Shown: positions 43,115 to 50,780 of the stretch, one piece after another | How positions within the stretch are numbered: position 1 is the first letter of the stretch | Layout of the letters: each line of letters starts with the position of its first letter | NCBI RefSeq assembly: GCF_019468565.1 | Contig: NZ_CP080521.1 | Location: forward strand, 6,696,001-6,760,000 | Direction: 5' to 3' | DNA length: 64,000 bases | DNA from: Pseudonocardia sp. DSM 110487 | GTDB taxonomy: Bacteria; Actinomycetota; Actinomycetes; Mycobacteriales; Pseudonocardiaceae | Notes under the pieces: model-generated | Databases searched by the model: none | Seen by the model: the letters and a program-made list of their open reading frames with translations, nothing else | What the model was told of the DNA's origin: nothing | Translations under genes and position numbers: made by a program

Positions 43115-44002
43115 ATGACCATGCACCCGACGCTGCTGAGACTCCTCCAGGCCCAGGACGGCCTTGTCACCTCCGCACAGGCCGAGGAGCACGGGTTCCC
43201 GACGCGGACACTGCGCAGGCGCGCCCAGGACGACGGCTGGGAACGAGTGGCGCCTCGCGTGTACCTGGCCGGTGGGCGCGAGTACGGCGATCGCCCCCGC
43301 ATCCGGGCGGCCTGGTTGTGGGCCGGCGACACCGGCGTGGTGTCCGGGCCCGCCGCGGCGTGGTGGCACGGGATGCTGGACCGAGGTCCGTCCGAGGTCA
43401 CGGTCACCGTGCCGCGGCGCGTCGGCCTCCGGGGCTACCCGGGCGTCAGGGTGCGCAGACGGGACCTCGATCCTGACGACGTCACACATGCGAAGGGCAT
43501 CCGGCTGACGGGTCACGCGCTCACGGCCCTCGAGACCGCGATCACGGTGCCGGACGGCTCGGCCTTCCTCGACCGCGCCCTGCAGAAGCACGTCCCGTTC
43601 CATGACGTGTACCTGGCCTACTGCCGCAACATGGGCGCCCGTGGCTTCGCCCGCGCCGCCGCACTGCTCACCGCCGCCGCCGACCGCGCGGACTCCGCAG
43701 CGGAACGGATCCTCGTCACGCTTCTCCGCGCGGCCGGGATCACCGGCTGGACGCCCGGACTCCCGTTCCAGCAGTGGAAGATCGACATCGGGTTCCCTGC
43801 GGAGCGGATCGCAATCGAGATCGACAGCTGGGCCTGGCACACCGACGTGCAGCGCTTCCGCACCGATCGCTTCAAAGGAAACGCCCTGGTCGGAGCCGGC
43901 TGGACCCTCCTGCGCTTCACATGGCACGACCTGACGAACCGCCCCGACTACGTCATCGCCCAGATCCGGGCCGCCCTGCACACGGCCGCCGCCACCGCAT
44001 GA
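43115..44002 (+). CDS. AbiEi-like antitoxin N-terminus plus DUF559 (Vsr-like nuclease) protein
   Basis: A 295-residue protein from ATG 43115. Residues 3-50 (LLRLLQAQDGLVTSAQAEEHGFPTRTLRRRAQDDGWE) form the winged helix found in AbiEi-type antitoxins. Residues 60-150 continue the AbiEi-like body (GVVSGPAAAWWHGML). The C-terminal 100 residues form a DUF559/Vsr-like PD-(D/E)xK domain: a WKIDIGFPAERIAIEIDSWAWH strand pair with acidic residues, then LVGAGWTLLRFTWHDL. Such proteins are common and uncharacterised in actinobacteria. No AbiEii toxin gene is adjacent. It is flanked on both sides by the 62-bp palindrome arrays. Confidence 0.82.
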   Translation: MTMHPTLLRLLQAQDGLVTSAQAEEHGFPTRTLRRRAQDDGWERVAPRVYLAGGREYGDRPRIRAAWLWAGDTGVVSGPAAAWWHGMLDRGPSEVTVTVPRRVGLRGYPGVRVRRRDLDPDDVTHAKGIRLTGHALTALETAITVPDGSAFLDRALQKHVPFHDVYLAYCRNMGARGFARAAALLTAAADRADSAAERILVTLLRAAGITGWTPGLPFQQWKIDIGFPAERIAIEIDSWAWHTDVQRFRTDRFKGNALVGAGWTLLRFTWHDLTNRPDYVIAQIRAALHTAAATA

Positions 44003-44246
44003 TCACCGCCCGGGCGCATAGACGGCCGCATACGGCCAGCGAAGCACCCAACGGATGATCACGGGCACCACCCGGCCCGCCGCGCCCACGAAGATCACCA
44101 GATAGGTGCCCCCACGGCCGTATGTGGCCACCGAGGCACCCATCGGCTGATCACGGCCTCACCTCGGGCCGGCAGCACCATGAAGATCACCAGATCGGCA
44201 CTGCCACGGCCACATACGGCCGCCCACGCACCCGTCTGGTGATCAC
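44001..44246. repeat. Array C of the 62-bp GATCA palindrome family (three units)
   Basis: Units at 44001-44062, 44093-44154 and 44185-44246, each 62 bp and exactly 92 bp apart, with 30-bp spacers that differ in sequence. The first unit again begins inside the TGA stop codon of the preceding gene (DUF559). The last has a perfect outer arm: GATCACCAGA with TCTGGTGATC. Confidence 0.85.
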
Positions 44247-44249
44247 ACC

Positions 44250-44732
44250 TCAGCGGCGCGTTGCGATCCGCACCCAGGCGCCCGCCAGCACCAGCACGGC
44301 GAGCACCGCAAGCACCAGGCCGATGCCCGCCCCGGTGCCGCCCGCGGGCACCCCGACCTGCCGCGACCAGATCGCCCACACCCCGGTGACCACGGAGAAC
44401 CCGCAGCCGACGGCCGCGAGCCAGGCCAGGCCGAACCAGCGCACGGCGAGCGCGAGCGCCGAGCAGACGAGACCGAACGCGAGCGACGTGCCCGCGAAGA
44501 GGGGCGGGAGCAGGCCGAGCGGGGCGAGGCCCGCGAGCACCTCCCAGCCCTGCACCGATCCGGTCCACGGCAGCATCAGCGAGCCGATCAGCACGAGCAT
44601 CGCCACCGAGACGACGAGAGCCGAGGGGCCCGGGTCGATGCGGTGTTCGGCGCGCCGCTCCGCGCGGCGGAGCTCGGCGTCGAGGGCTGCGAGCTCGTCG
44701 GGCACCTTGCGTTCGTCTCCCTCGTCGGTCAC
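44250..44732 (-). CDS. Conserved membrane protein (Rv2732c-like)
   Basis: A 160-residue protein with a charged N-terminus (MTDEGDERKVPDELAALDAELRRAERRAEHRIDPGP split around residue 20) and four hydrophobic segments at about 38-58, 70-92, 100-120 and 130-152. Its start overlaps the miaB stop as ATGA, so it is co-translated with miaB. The same pair occurs in mycobacteria (Rv2732c beside Rv2733c). Function unknown. Confidence 0.8.
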   Translation of the reverse strand: MTDEGDERKVPDELAALDAELRRAERRAEHRIDPGPSALVVSVAMLVLIGSLMLPWTGSVQGWEVLAGLAPLGLLPPLFAGTSLAFGLVCSALALAVRWFGLAWLAAVGCGFSVVTGVWAIWSRQVGVPAGGTGAGIGLVLAVLAVLVLAGAWVRIATRR

Positions 44733-46201
44733 CCGTTCACCCCGCAGGCGGGCGCGGCCGCCGCGGGTTGAACGGGGGGCGCACCGAAGCCCGGCAGGCC
44801 GAGCCCGGTGGCAGCACCACCGGGACGCGTGCCGGCCTCGTGGACGTCGCCCGCCCGCGTGCGCCGGTGGGTCAGGACCGGGCCGTCGGCCACCAGGTGG
44901 TGCGGCGCGCCGTAGCCAATCGCCACTTCCACCACATCGCCGGGCCGGATGGACAGGTCACCGGGGGCGAAGTGCACGAGCCTGCCGTCGCGGGCCCGGC
45001 CGCTCATCCGGCGGGTGGCGCCGTCCTTGCGCCCCTCCCCCGTGGAGACCAGCACCTCGACGACCCGGCCCTCGAGGGCCCGGTTCTGCTGCCAGGAGAT
45101 CTCCTCCTGCAGCGCGACGAGTCGCTCGTAGCGCTCCTGGACGACGGCCTTCGGCTGCTGGTCGGGGAGCGTCGCGGCAGGGGTGCCGGGTCGTGGCGAG
45201 TACTGGAACGTGAACGCCTGCGCGAACCGGGCCTTCTCGACCACGTCGAGGGTGGCCTGGAAGTCCTCCTCGGTCTCGCCGGGGAAGCCGACGATGATGT
45301 CAGTGGAGATCGCGGCGTCGGGCAGCGACGCGCGCACCTCGTCGAGGATCGACAGGTACCGCGACGGGCGGTAGGAGCGGCGCATCCGGCGCAGCACGTC
45401 GTCGGAGCCGGACTGCAGCGGCATGTGCAGCTGCGGGCACACGTTGGGCGTCTCGGCCATCGCGGCGATGACGTCGGAGGTGAAGTCCCGGGGGTGCGGC
45501 GAGGTGAACCGCACCCGCTCGAGGCCATCGACGTCGCCGCAGGCCCGCAGCAGCTTCGCGAACGCGCCGCGGTCGCCGAACTCGACTCCGTAGGAGTTGA
45601 CGTTCTGCCCGAGCAGGGTCACCTCCAGCACGCCGTCGGCGGCGAGCGCCTGCACCTCGGCGAGCACCTCGCCGGGGCGGCGGTCCTTCTCCTTGCCGCG
45701 CAGCGACGGGACGATGCAGAACGTGCACGTGTTGTTGCAGCCCACGGAGATCGACACCCAGCCCGCGTAGGCGGACTCGCGCCGCGCGGGCAGCGTCGAG
45801 GGGAACACCTCGAGGGACTCGGCGATCTCCACCTGGGCGGCCTGGTTGTGCCGGGCCCGCTCCAGCAACACGGGCAGCGCGTGCACGTTGTGGGTGCCGA
45901 ACACGACGTCGACCCATGGCGCGCGCCGCACGATCTCCGCGCGGTCCTTCTGCGCGAGGCAGCCCCCGACGGCGATCTGCATGCCGGGCCGCCCGTCCTT
46001 CACCGGCCGCAGGTGACCGAGGTTGCCGTAGAGCCGGTTGTCGGCGTTCTCCCGCACCGCGCACGTGTTGAACACGACGACGTCGGCGTCCTCGGACGCG
46101 GACCGCTCGTAGCCCGCGGCCTCGAGCAGTCCGGCCATCCGCTCGGAGTCGTGCACGTTCATCTGACACCCGTAGGTGCGGATGGTGTAGCTGCGGCTCA
46201 C
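44729..46201 (-). CDS. miaB: tRNA-2-methylthio-N6-dimethylallyladenosine synthase
   Basis: A 490-residue radical-SAM methylthiotransferase that adds the methylthio group to i6A37 made by MiaA. The N-terminal cluster cysteines lie in RTYGCQMN, FNTCAVREN and GGCLAQK. The radical SAM motif is GCNNTCTFCIVP, and a C-terminal TRAM domain follows (residues about 375-440). The start GTG 46201 gives VSRSYTIRTYGC; a 57-codon upstream extension lacks family likeness. The last 45 residues are a Pro/Ala-rich tail. Confidence 0.95.
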   Translation of the reverse strand: MSRSYTIRTYGCQMNVHDSERMAGLLEAAGYERSASEDADVVVFNTCAVRENADNRLYGNLGHLRPVKDGRPGMQIAVGGCLAQKDRAEIVRRAPWVDVVFGTHNVHALPVLLERARHNQAAQVEIAESLEVFPSTLPARRESAYAGWVSISVGCNNTCTFCIVPSLRGKEKDRRPGEVLAEVQALAADGVLEVTLLGQNVNSYGVEFGDRGAFAKLLRACGDVDGLERVRFTSPHPRDFTSDVIAAMAETPNVCPQLHMPLQSGSDDVLRRMRRSYRPSRYLSILDEVRASLPDAAISTDIIVGFPGETEEDFQATLDVVEKARFAQAFTFQYSPRPGTPAATLPDQQPKAVVQERYERLVALQEEISWQQNRALEGRVVEVLVSTGEGRKDGATRRMSGRARDGRLVHFAPGDLSIRPGDVVEVAIGYGAPHHLVADGPVLTHRRTRAGDVHEAGTRPGGAATGLGLPGFGAPPVQPAAAAPACGVNG

Positions 46202-46265
46202 AGAACGAGGGTAGGCCGTGGCCGCCCGGTCGACCGCACCGGCCGGGGCACGGCAGGATGCCCGC

Positions 46266-47228
46266 ATGGTGGAGCGCCGCACGGTCCTGCGAGGCCTGCT
46301 GTCCGGCGCCGCAGCGCTCGGCGTGCTCGGGGTGCCGGGCTGTTCCTCGCGGTTCACGGGCGTCCGGCTCACGCTCGCGACCGGCGGTACCCAGGGCGTC
46401 TACTACAACCTCGGGAACGCGCTCGCCGACGCGTGGCACGCGCAGCTCGGCCTCGACGCCCGCCCCGCCGTTCTGTCCACGGCGGGATCGGTGGACAACC
46501 TGGAGAAGCTCGCGTCCCGCGCCGCAGACGTCGTGTTCAGCCAGGTCGACACGGCGGCCGACCAGCTCGCGAACACCCCCGCGGACGATCCTCGGTCGAT
46601 GCGCGCCCTCGCCCGCATCTACGACGACGTCGTGCACGTCGTGGTACCCGCGTCGTCACCGGTCACGACGCTCGCCGGCCTGCGCGGCGCCCGGGTGTCC
46701 GTCGGCGCGCCCGACTCCGGCGTGCGGGTGATCGCCGAACGCCTGCTGGCCGCGGCCGGGCTCTCCCCCGCCACCGACTTCCAGGATCTGCAGCTCGGGA
46801 TCAACGAGTCGGTCGAGAGCATGGCGAGCGGTGAGATCGACGCGTTCTTCTGGGTCGGCGGTCTGCCCACGCGGGGCGTCGACGCACTCTCGCAGACACT
46901 GCCCATCCGGCTGCTCAACCTGGAGGACCTGATCACGCCGGTGCGCGCCACCTACCCGGTGTACGCGGCGGGCACCGTGCCCGCGCAGACCTACGGCATC
47001 CCCGAGCCGATCACTACCCTGCTCGTGCGCAACTTCCTGATGGTCAGGGCGGACATGCCGGACGACGTGGCGAACGCGCTGGTCCAAGGCCTGTTCGCGG
47101 CCCAGGAGCAGCTCGCGGCGGTGAGCCCGGCGGCGCTCACGATCGACCTGCGGGCCGCGATCGGCACCCAGCCGGTGCCGCTGCATCCCGGCGCCGAGCA
47201 GTTCTTCCGGTCGGAGAAGGACCCCTAA
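46266..47228 (+). CDS. TAXI-family TRAP-type solute-binding lipoprotein
   Basis: A 320-residue extracytoplasmic binding protein from ATG 46266. The N-terminus (RRTVLRGLLSGAAALGVLGVPGC) has a twin-Arg-like start and a lipobox ending at C26. The body begins LTLATGGTQGVYYNLGNALA, the hallmark of TAXI proteins, followed by STAGSVDNLEKLASRAADVVFSQVDTA. TAXI proteins usually deliver glutamate-like or other organic acids to a fused TRAP permease, but no permease gene is in the window, so it is an orphan. Convergent with the TetR gene, overlapping it by four bases. Confidence 0.85.
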   Translation: MVERRTVLRGLLSGAAALGVLGVPGCSSRFTGVRLTLATGGTQGVYYNLGNALADAWHAQLGLDARPAVLSTAGSVDNLEKLASRAADVVFSQVDTAADQLANTPADDPRSMRALARIYDDVVHVVVPASSPVTTLAGLRGARVSVGAPDSGVRVIAERLLAAAGLSPATDFQDLQLGINESVESMASGEIDAFFWVGGLPTRGVDALSQTLPIRLLNLEDLITPVRATYPVYAAGTVPAQTYGIPEPITTLLVRNFLMVRADMPDDVANALVQGLFAAQEQLAAVSPAALTIDLRAAIGTQPVPLHPGAEQFFRSEKDP

Positions 47229-47923
47229 CCCGCGTCCTTGAGGGCGGCCAGCTCCGCGGCCGTGCGCCTGATCATGCCGCGAAACAGGTCCTCGCCATGG
47301 TCGTTCATCGGGGCGAGGTGGCCGACGAGCTCGAGCATCACGAGCCCGTGCATCTGAGCGCGCAGCTCGTAGAACAGGGCCAGTGCGCCGAGTGGCAGTG
47401 GCACCTTCGTCGTGTCGACCTCGGCGAGCCGCTCGGTACCGGGCTGCAGGGGCACCCGTGCGAGCTGCTCGGCGCTCCACCCGTCGAACACCACCTCGAG
47501 GAACGGCTCGGCCAGGCTCACCGACGCGCTGATCACCTCCTCGCGCGACGGCGGCTCGTACCCGGGCACCGGAGTGCCGTAGAGCAGCAGGAACGCCGGA
47601 CGGTTGGCCAGTGCCCAGTGCCGGTAGGCGTTGGATGCCGCGAACAGCCGCTCTGCGTGTGGACGGCCGCGGGTGGCCACCGCGGCGTCCATCACCGAGG
47701 CGGCGAGCGCACGGTGCCCGTCGATCACCAGCGCGGTGAGCAGCTCGTCGCGGCTGTCGAAGTAGTGGTAGAGCGACTGCACCGTCATCCCGACGGCCCG
47801 CGCGACGCCCCGCAGCGACAGCCCGCCGGGACCGCCCTCGGCCAACTGCTCGAGCGCGGCGGCCTTGATCTCGCGCACGGTCTCGGCCCGTCGCCGGTCC
47901 CGCACGGATCCTTCAACTAACAC
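47225..47923 (-). CDS. TetR-family transcriptional regulator
   Basis: A 232-residue repressor. The N-terminal helix-turn-helix is GGLSLRGVARAVGMTVQSLYHYFDSRDELL; the C-terminal ligand domain (YRHWALANRPAFLLLYGTPVPGY) is of the WHG type. GTG 47923 is chosen because AAGGAGAA lies six nt upstream. It is divergent from a two-gene membrane operon, and related 12-13-bp elements at 47917-47929, 47937-47948 and 47983-47996 in the gap look like its operators, so it probably represses itself and that operon. Confidence 0.87.
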   Translation of the reverse strand: MLVEGSVRDRRRAETVREIKAAALEQLAEGGPGGLSLRGVARAVGMTVQSLYHYFDSRDELLTALVIDGHRALAASVMDAAVATRGRPHAERLFAASNAYRHWALANRPAFLLLYGTPVPGYEPPSREEVISASVSLAEPFLEVVFDGWSAEQLARVPLQPGTERLAEVDTTKVPLPLGALALFYELRAQMHGLVMLELVGHLAPMNDHGEDLFRGMIRRTAAELAALKDAG

Positions 47924-47996
47924 CGACAGTTCTCCTTGACACTGTTAGACAACCGGACGCATACTGGCGCCGCTCGAAGAGACTAACACTGTCAGG
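47917..47996 (+). promoter_or_regulatory. Promoter and TetR operators of the divergent membrane operon
   Basis: A -35 TTGACA (47936-47941) and -10 CATACT (47960-47965) with an 18-bp spacer face the gene at 48008. CTAACACCGACAG (47917-47929), TGACACTGTTAG (47937-47948) and CTAACACTGTCAGG (47983-47996) are related copies in direct or inverted order. One overlaps the -35 and one lies between the promoter and the start, suiting repression. Confidence 0.65.
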
Positions 47997-48007
47997 CAGG
48001 AGCGGTG

Positions 48008-48892
48008 ATGCGCACAGTTCTCGCGGACGCCCGGCGCGGGCATCCGGGCCTCTACGGGTTGACGATCGCGATGGCGGCCCTCGCGCTCGGGACCGCGGTT
48101 CTCGCGGTGTTCGACCAGCGCGAGCTGCTCGGAGCACAGCTCTGGTTCAAGCCCCTCAAGTTCTCCATCTCGATCGCGCTCTATGGGGCAGCACTGGCGT
48201 GGATGCTCTCCCGGCTGCCGCAACGGGGGATGTGGCGCGCCGGCTGGATCATCACCGCCGGCGCCGTGCTCGAAATGGTGATCATCGTCGGGCAGGCGGC
48301 GCGTGGCGTGCGCAGCCACTTCAACGACGACAGCGTGTTCGACGCGGCGCTCTACTCGATCATGGGAGCGACGATCACCGTGGTCTGGCTCGCGACCGTC
48401 GCCATCGCACTGCGGTTCCTCCGCGAGCGCTCCGCCGACCGCGTGACGGCCTCGGCGGTGCGGCTCGGGCTCCTCGTCGGGCTGGCCGGTATGGCCATCG
48501 GATTCCTGATCTCCGCCAACGGCGGGCACGCCGTCGGCGTGCCGGACGGCGGACCCGGCCTGTTCCTCGTCGGATGGAGCACCACCGGCGGCGACCTGCG
48601 GATCGGGCACTTCGTCGGCATGCACGCGCTGCAGCTGCTTCCGCTCGTCGCCGCCGGTCTCGCGGCACTGGGCCATGACCGGCTCGACGAGGCCAGCGGG
48701 CTCCGCATCGTCCGGATCGCCGCGGCCGGCTATGCCGGGCTCGTCGTGCTGGTCACCTGGCAGGCGATGCGCGGGCAGCCGCTGCTCGCGCCCGACGCCG
48801 TCACGCTCGCCGCCCTCGGCGCCCTGCTGCTGGGCACCGGCGTTGCGCTCGCGGGCGCGCTGCGCCGCTCCCCCGTCCCCACTACCGCCTGA
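48008..48892 (+). CDS. Integral membrane protein under TetR control
   Basis: A 294-residue protein with about eight hydrophobic segments spread along its length. The segment FDQRELLGAQLWFKPLKFSISIALY and the pair GHFVGMHALQLLPL are distinctive and recur in actinobacterial membrane proteins of unknown function. No transporter signature is seen. ATG 48008 follows CAGGAGCG. It is the first gene of an operon with the ABA4-like gene (8 bp gap) and is divergent from the TetR gene. Confidence 0.75.
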   Translation: MRTVLADARRGHPGLYGLTIAMAALALGTAVLAVFDQRELLGAQLWFKPLKFSISIALYGAALAWMLSRLPQRGMWRAGWIITAGAVLEMVIIVGQAARGVRSHFNDDSVFDAALYSIMGATITVVWLATVAIALRFLRERSADRVTASAVRLGLLVGLAGMAIGFLISANGGHAVGVPDGGPGLFLVGWSTTGGDLRIGHFVGMHALQLLPLVAAGLAALGHDRLDEASGLRIVRIAAAGYAGLVVLVTWQAMRGQPLLAPDAVTLAALGALLLGTGVALAGALRRSPVPTTA

Positions 48893-48899
48893 GGTACCC

Positions 48900-49361
48900 G
48901 TGGATCCCCAGCTGCTGTTCTCGCTCACGTTCCCGCTCGCGGCGCCGTTCTGGGCGCTGATGATCCTCGCCCCCGGCTGGTCGGTGACGCGCCGGATCAT
49001 CGGCTCGCCGCTGATCGTCGTGCCGCCGATGCTCGTCTACGCGGCGCTGGTGCTGCCGCAGTTCGCCACCGTGTTCGCGGCGGTCGCCTCGCCAGAGCTC
49101 CTCGGCGTCGCGGCACTGCTCGGGACGCCGCTGGGCGCCGCGGCCGGATGGGCCCACTTCATCGCGTTCGACCTGTTCGTGGGCCGATTCATCTACCTCG
49201 ACAGCCGGGAGCGCGGCATCCATCCGCTGGTCGCCGCCCCGGTACTGGTGCTGACGATCCTGCTGGCTCCGCTGGGGCTGCTCGCGCACCTGTTGCTGCG
49301 CGCGGTGCTCCCCCACCGCCGGCTGCAGCAAGGTGGCCTTACTGCGACCCAGCTGCAGTAA
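48900..49361 (+). CDS. ABA4-like (DUF4281) membrane protein
   Basis: A 153-residue protein with four hydrophobic segments, from GTG 48900. Sequence such as APFWALMILAPGWSVTRRI, AAAGWAHFIAFDLFVGRFIYLDSRERG and PLGLLAHLLLRAVLP is typical of the ABA4 family, named after a plant protein needed for neoxanthin synthesis; bacterial roles are unknown. Its last codons form the left part of a hairpin shared with the histidine kinase 3' end. Second gene of the TetR-linked operon. Confidence 0.8.
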   Translation: MDPQLLFSLTFPLAAPFWALMILAPGWSVTRRIIGSPLIVVPPMLVYAALVLPQFATVFAAVASPELLGVAALLGTPLGAAAGWAHFIAFDLFVGRFIYLDSRERGIHPLVAAPVLVLTILLAPLGLLAHLLLRAVLPHRRLQQGGLTATQLQ

Positions 49362-49370
49362 GGCCACCTT
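49330..49370. terminator. Hairpin shared by two convergent gene ends
   Basis: AAGGTGGCCTTACTGC (49330-49345) and GCAGTAAGGCCACCTT (49355-49370) form a perfect 16-bp stem with a 9-nt loop. Both the ABA4-like gene and the convergent histidine kinase gene end inside it, so it is translated in both genes and can end transcription both ways. Confidence 0.8.
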
Positions 49371-50778
49371 CCTGCAACTCGGGGTCATCGGCGCGCTCCC
49401 CGGGGGCCGACGGGAACCTCGCCACCACCCGCAACCCACCGCCGGACGGCAGCTCGAGCGCCAGCTCTCCGCCCGCAACTTCCAGGGTGCGCGCGGCGAT
49501 CGCGAGGCCGAGCCCCGAGCCCTCGGTGTTCCGCTGGGCCGGGCTGCGCCAGAACCGGCTGGTGGCCCGCTCGAGCTCCTCGGGAGCCATCCCGGGCCCC
49601 GTGTCGCGCACGGCGATCTCCACGCGCCCGTCGACGGAGGCGGTGCGCACGGAGATCGCGCTCCCCGGTGGGGCGAACTTGACCGCGTTGTCCAGCACGG
49701 CGTCCAGGACGGTCTCGATCGCGCCTGCGGGCCCCACCACCTGCAGGCCCGTCACGCCACCACGGACCAGCTGCAGATCCATGTGCTCGGCGAGCGGGCG
49801 CCACGCGTCGAGGCGGTCCTCCACGCCCGCGTCGACGTCGGCGACGACCGGGGGCGCGGTGCGCTCCGCCCGCGCGAGCGCCAGCAGCCCGTCGAGCAGC
49901 ATGGACAGCCGCTCGGCCTCCTCCAGTGCGGCGGCGTGGTCCTCGGCCGCTGCCGTATCGACGTGCCCGTCGAGGTTGGACAGGCGGAGACGCAGCGCAG
50001 TGAGCGGGTTGCGCAGCTGGTGGCTCGCGTCGGCGACGAACGCCCGCTGGGCGGCGTAGGCCTGCGCCACGGTCTCGGCCATCCGGTCGAACGACACCGA
50101 CAGCCGCCGCAGCTCGGGCGGCCCCGAACCGTCGGCCATCGGCTCCGGGTCGGCCCCGGCCAGCACGGCGGTGGCAACCCGGCCGGTGCCCTCGTCGAGG
50201 CGCCGGACCGGGCGCAGGATCCAGCGGACGATCGGCAGCGCCACGACGACGCCCATCGCCAGCGCGGCCAGACCCGCCGCGACGACGAGCGACCACACCC
50301 GCAGCTCCTCGGTGCGCAGCGCGTCGGTCGAGGAGATGGTGACGGCAGCTCCGCGCACCTCGGTGTCCACCAGCACCGGCTCCGCGAGCACCAGCGGGCG
50401 CTCGTCCCACGGCAGGATCAGCGGATACACCTCGGAACGACGGTTGGCGAGCGCGAGCTCCACCCGCTCCCGCGCGTCCCCGTCGAGGACCGGCGGGGGC
50501 TGCCGCGACGACGCCACGAGCCGGCCGTCCTCGTCCAGGACGAGAACCGCCACCCCGTAGACGGCGTCGTACCGTTCGAGCTCGGTGGCGAGCCCCGTGG
50601 TGTCGGCCTGCGTGATGGGCCGCTCCGCGAGCGAGGCGTAGAAGATCGTGTCGGTGAGGCGGTCGCTGAACATCGCGAGCTGCCGGGCCTGGGCATAGGA
50701 CAGCGCCAAGGGCACACCCAGCCCGGCGGCGAGCAGCCCCACCAGGAACAGCACGATCACCAGCAGGCGGGCGGCCAT
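49339..50778 (-). CDS. Two-component sensor histidine kinase
   Basis: A 479-residue membrane kinase from ATG 50778. It has a first membrane segment (residues 4-26), an extracytoplasmic sensor loop (about 27-155), a second membrane segment (about 160-185, with HAMP following), a HisKA domain with the phosphoaccepting His in DASHQLRNPLTALRL, and an HATPase domain (DNAVKFAPPGS, DTGPGMAPEE, GSGLGLAIA). It phosphorylates the OmpR-type regulator encoded just upstream, with two bases between the genes. The signal is unknown. It is divergent from the glutamate-type ABC transporter and may control it. Confidence 0.92.
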   Translation of the reverse strand: MAARLLVIVLFLVGLLAAGLGVPLALSYAQARQLAMFSDRLTDTIFYASLAERPITQADTTGLATELERYDAVYGVAVLVLDEDGRLVASSRQPPPVLDGDARERVELALANRRSEVYPLILPWDERPLVLAEPVLVDTEVRGAAVTISSTDALRTEELRVWSLVVAAGLAALAMGVVVALPIVRWILRPVRRLDEGTGRVATAVLAGADPEPMADGSGPPELRRLSVSFDRMAETVAQAYAAQRAFVADASHQLRNPLTALRLRLSNLDGHVDTAAAEDHAAALEEAERLSMLLDGLLALARAERTAPPVVADVDAGVEDRLDAWRPLAEHMDLQLVRGGVTGLQVVGPAGAIETVLDAVLDNAVKFAPPGSAISVRTASVDGRVEIAVRDTGPGMAPEELERATSRFWRSPAQRNTEGSGLGLAIAARTLEVAGGELALELPSGGGLRVVARFPSAPGERADDPELQEGGLTAAGSQ

Positions 50779-50780
50779 GG

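Noticed and set aside
42709..44246. CRISPR array
   Set aside because: The period is regular (92 bp, 30-bp spacers), but the 62-bp units differ at many positions, they are long palindromes, and no cas gene is near.
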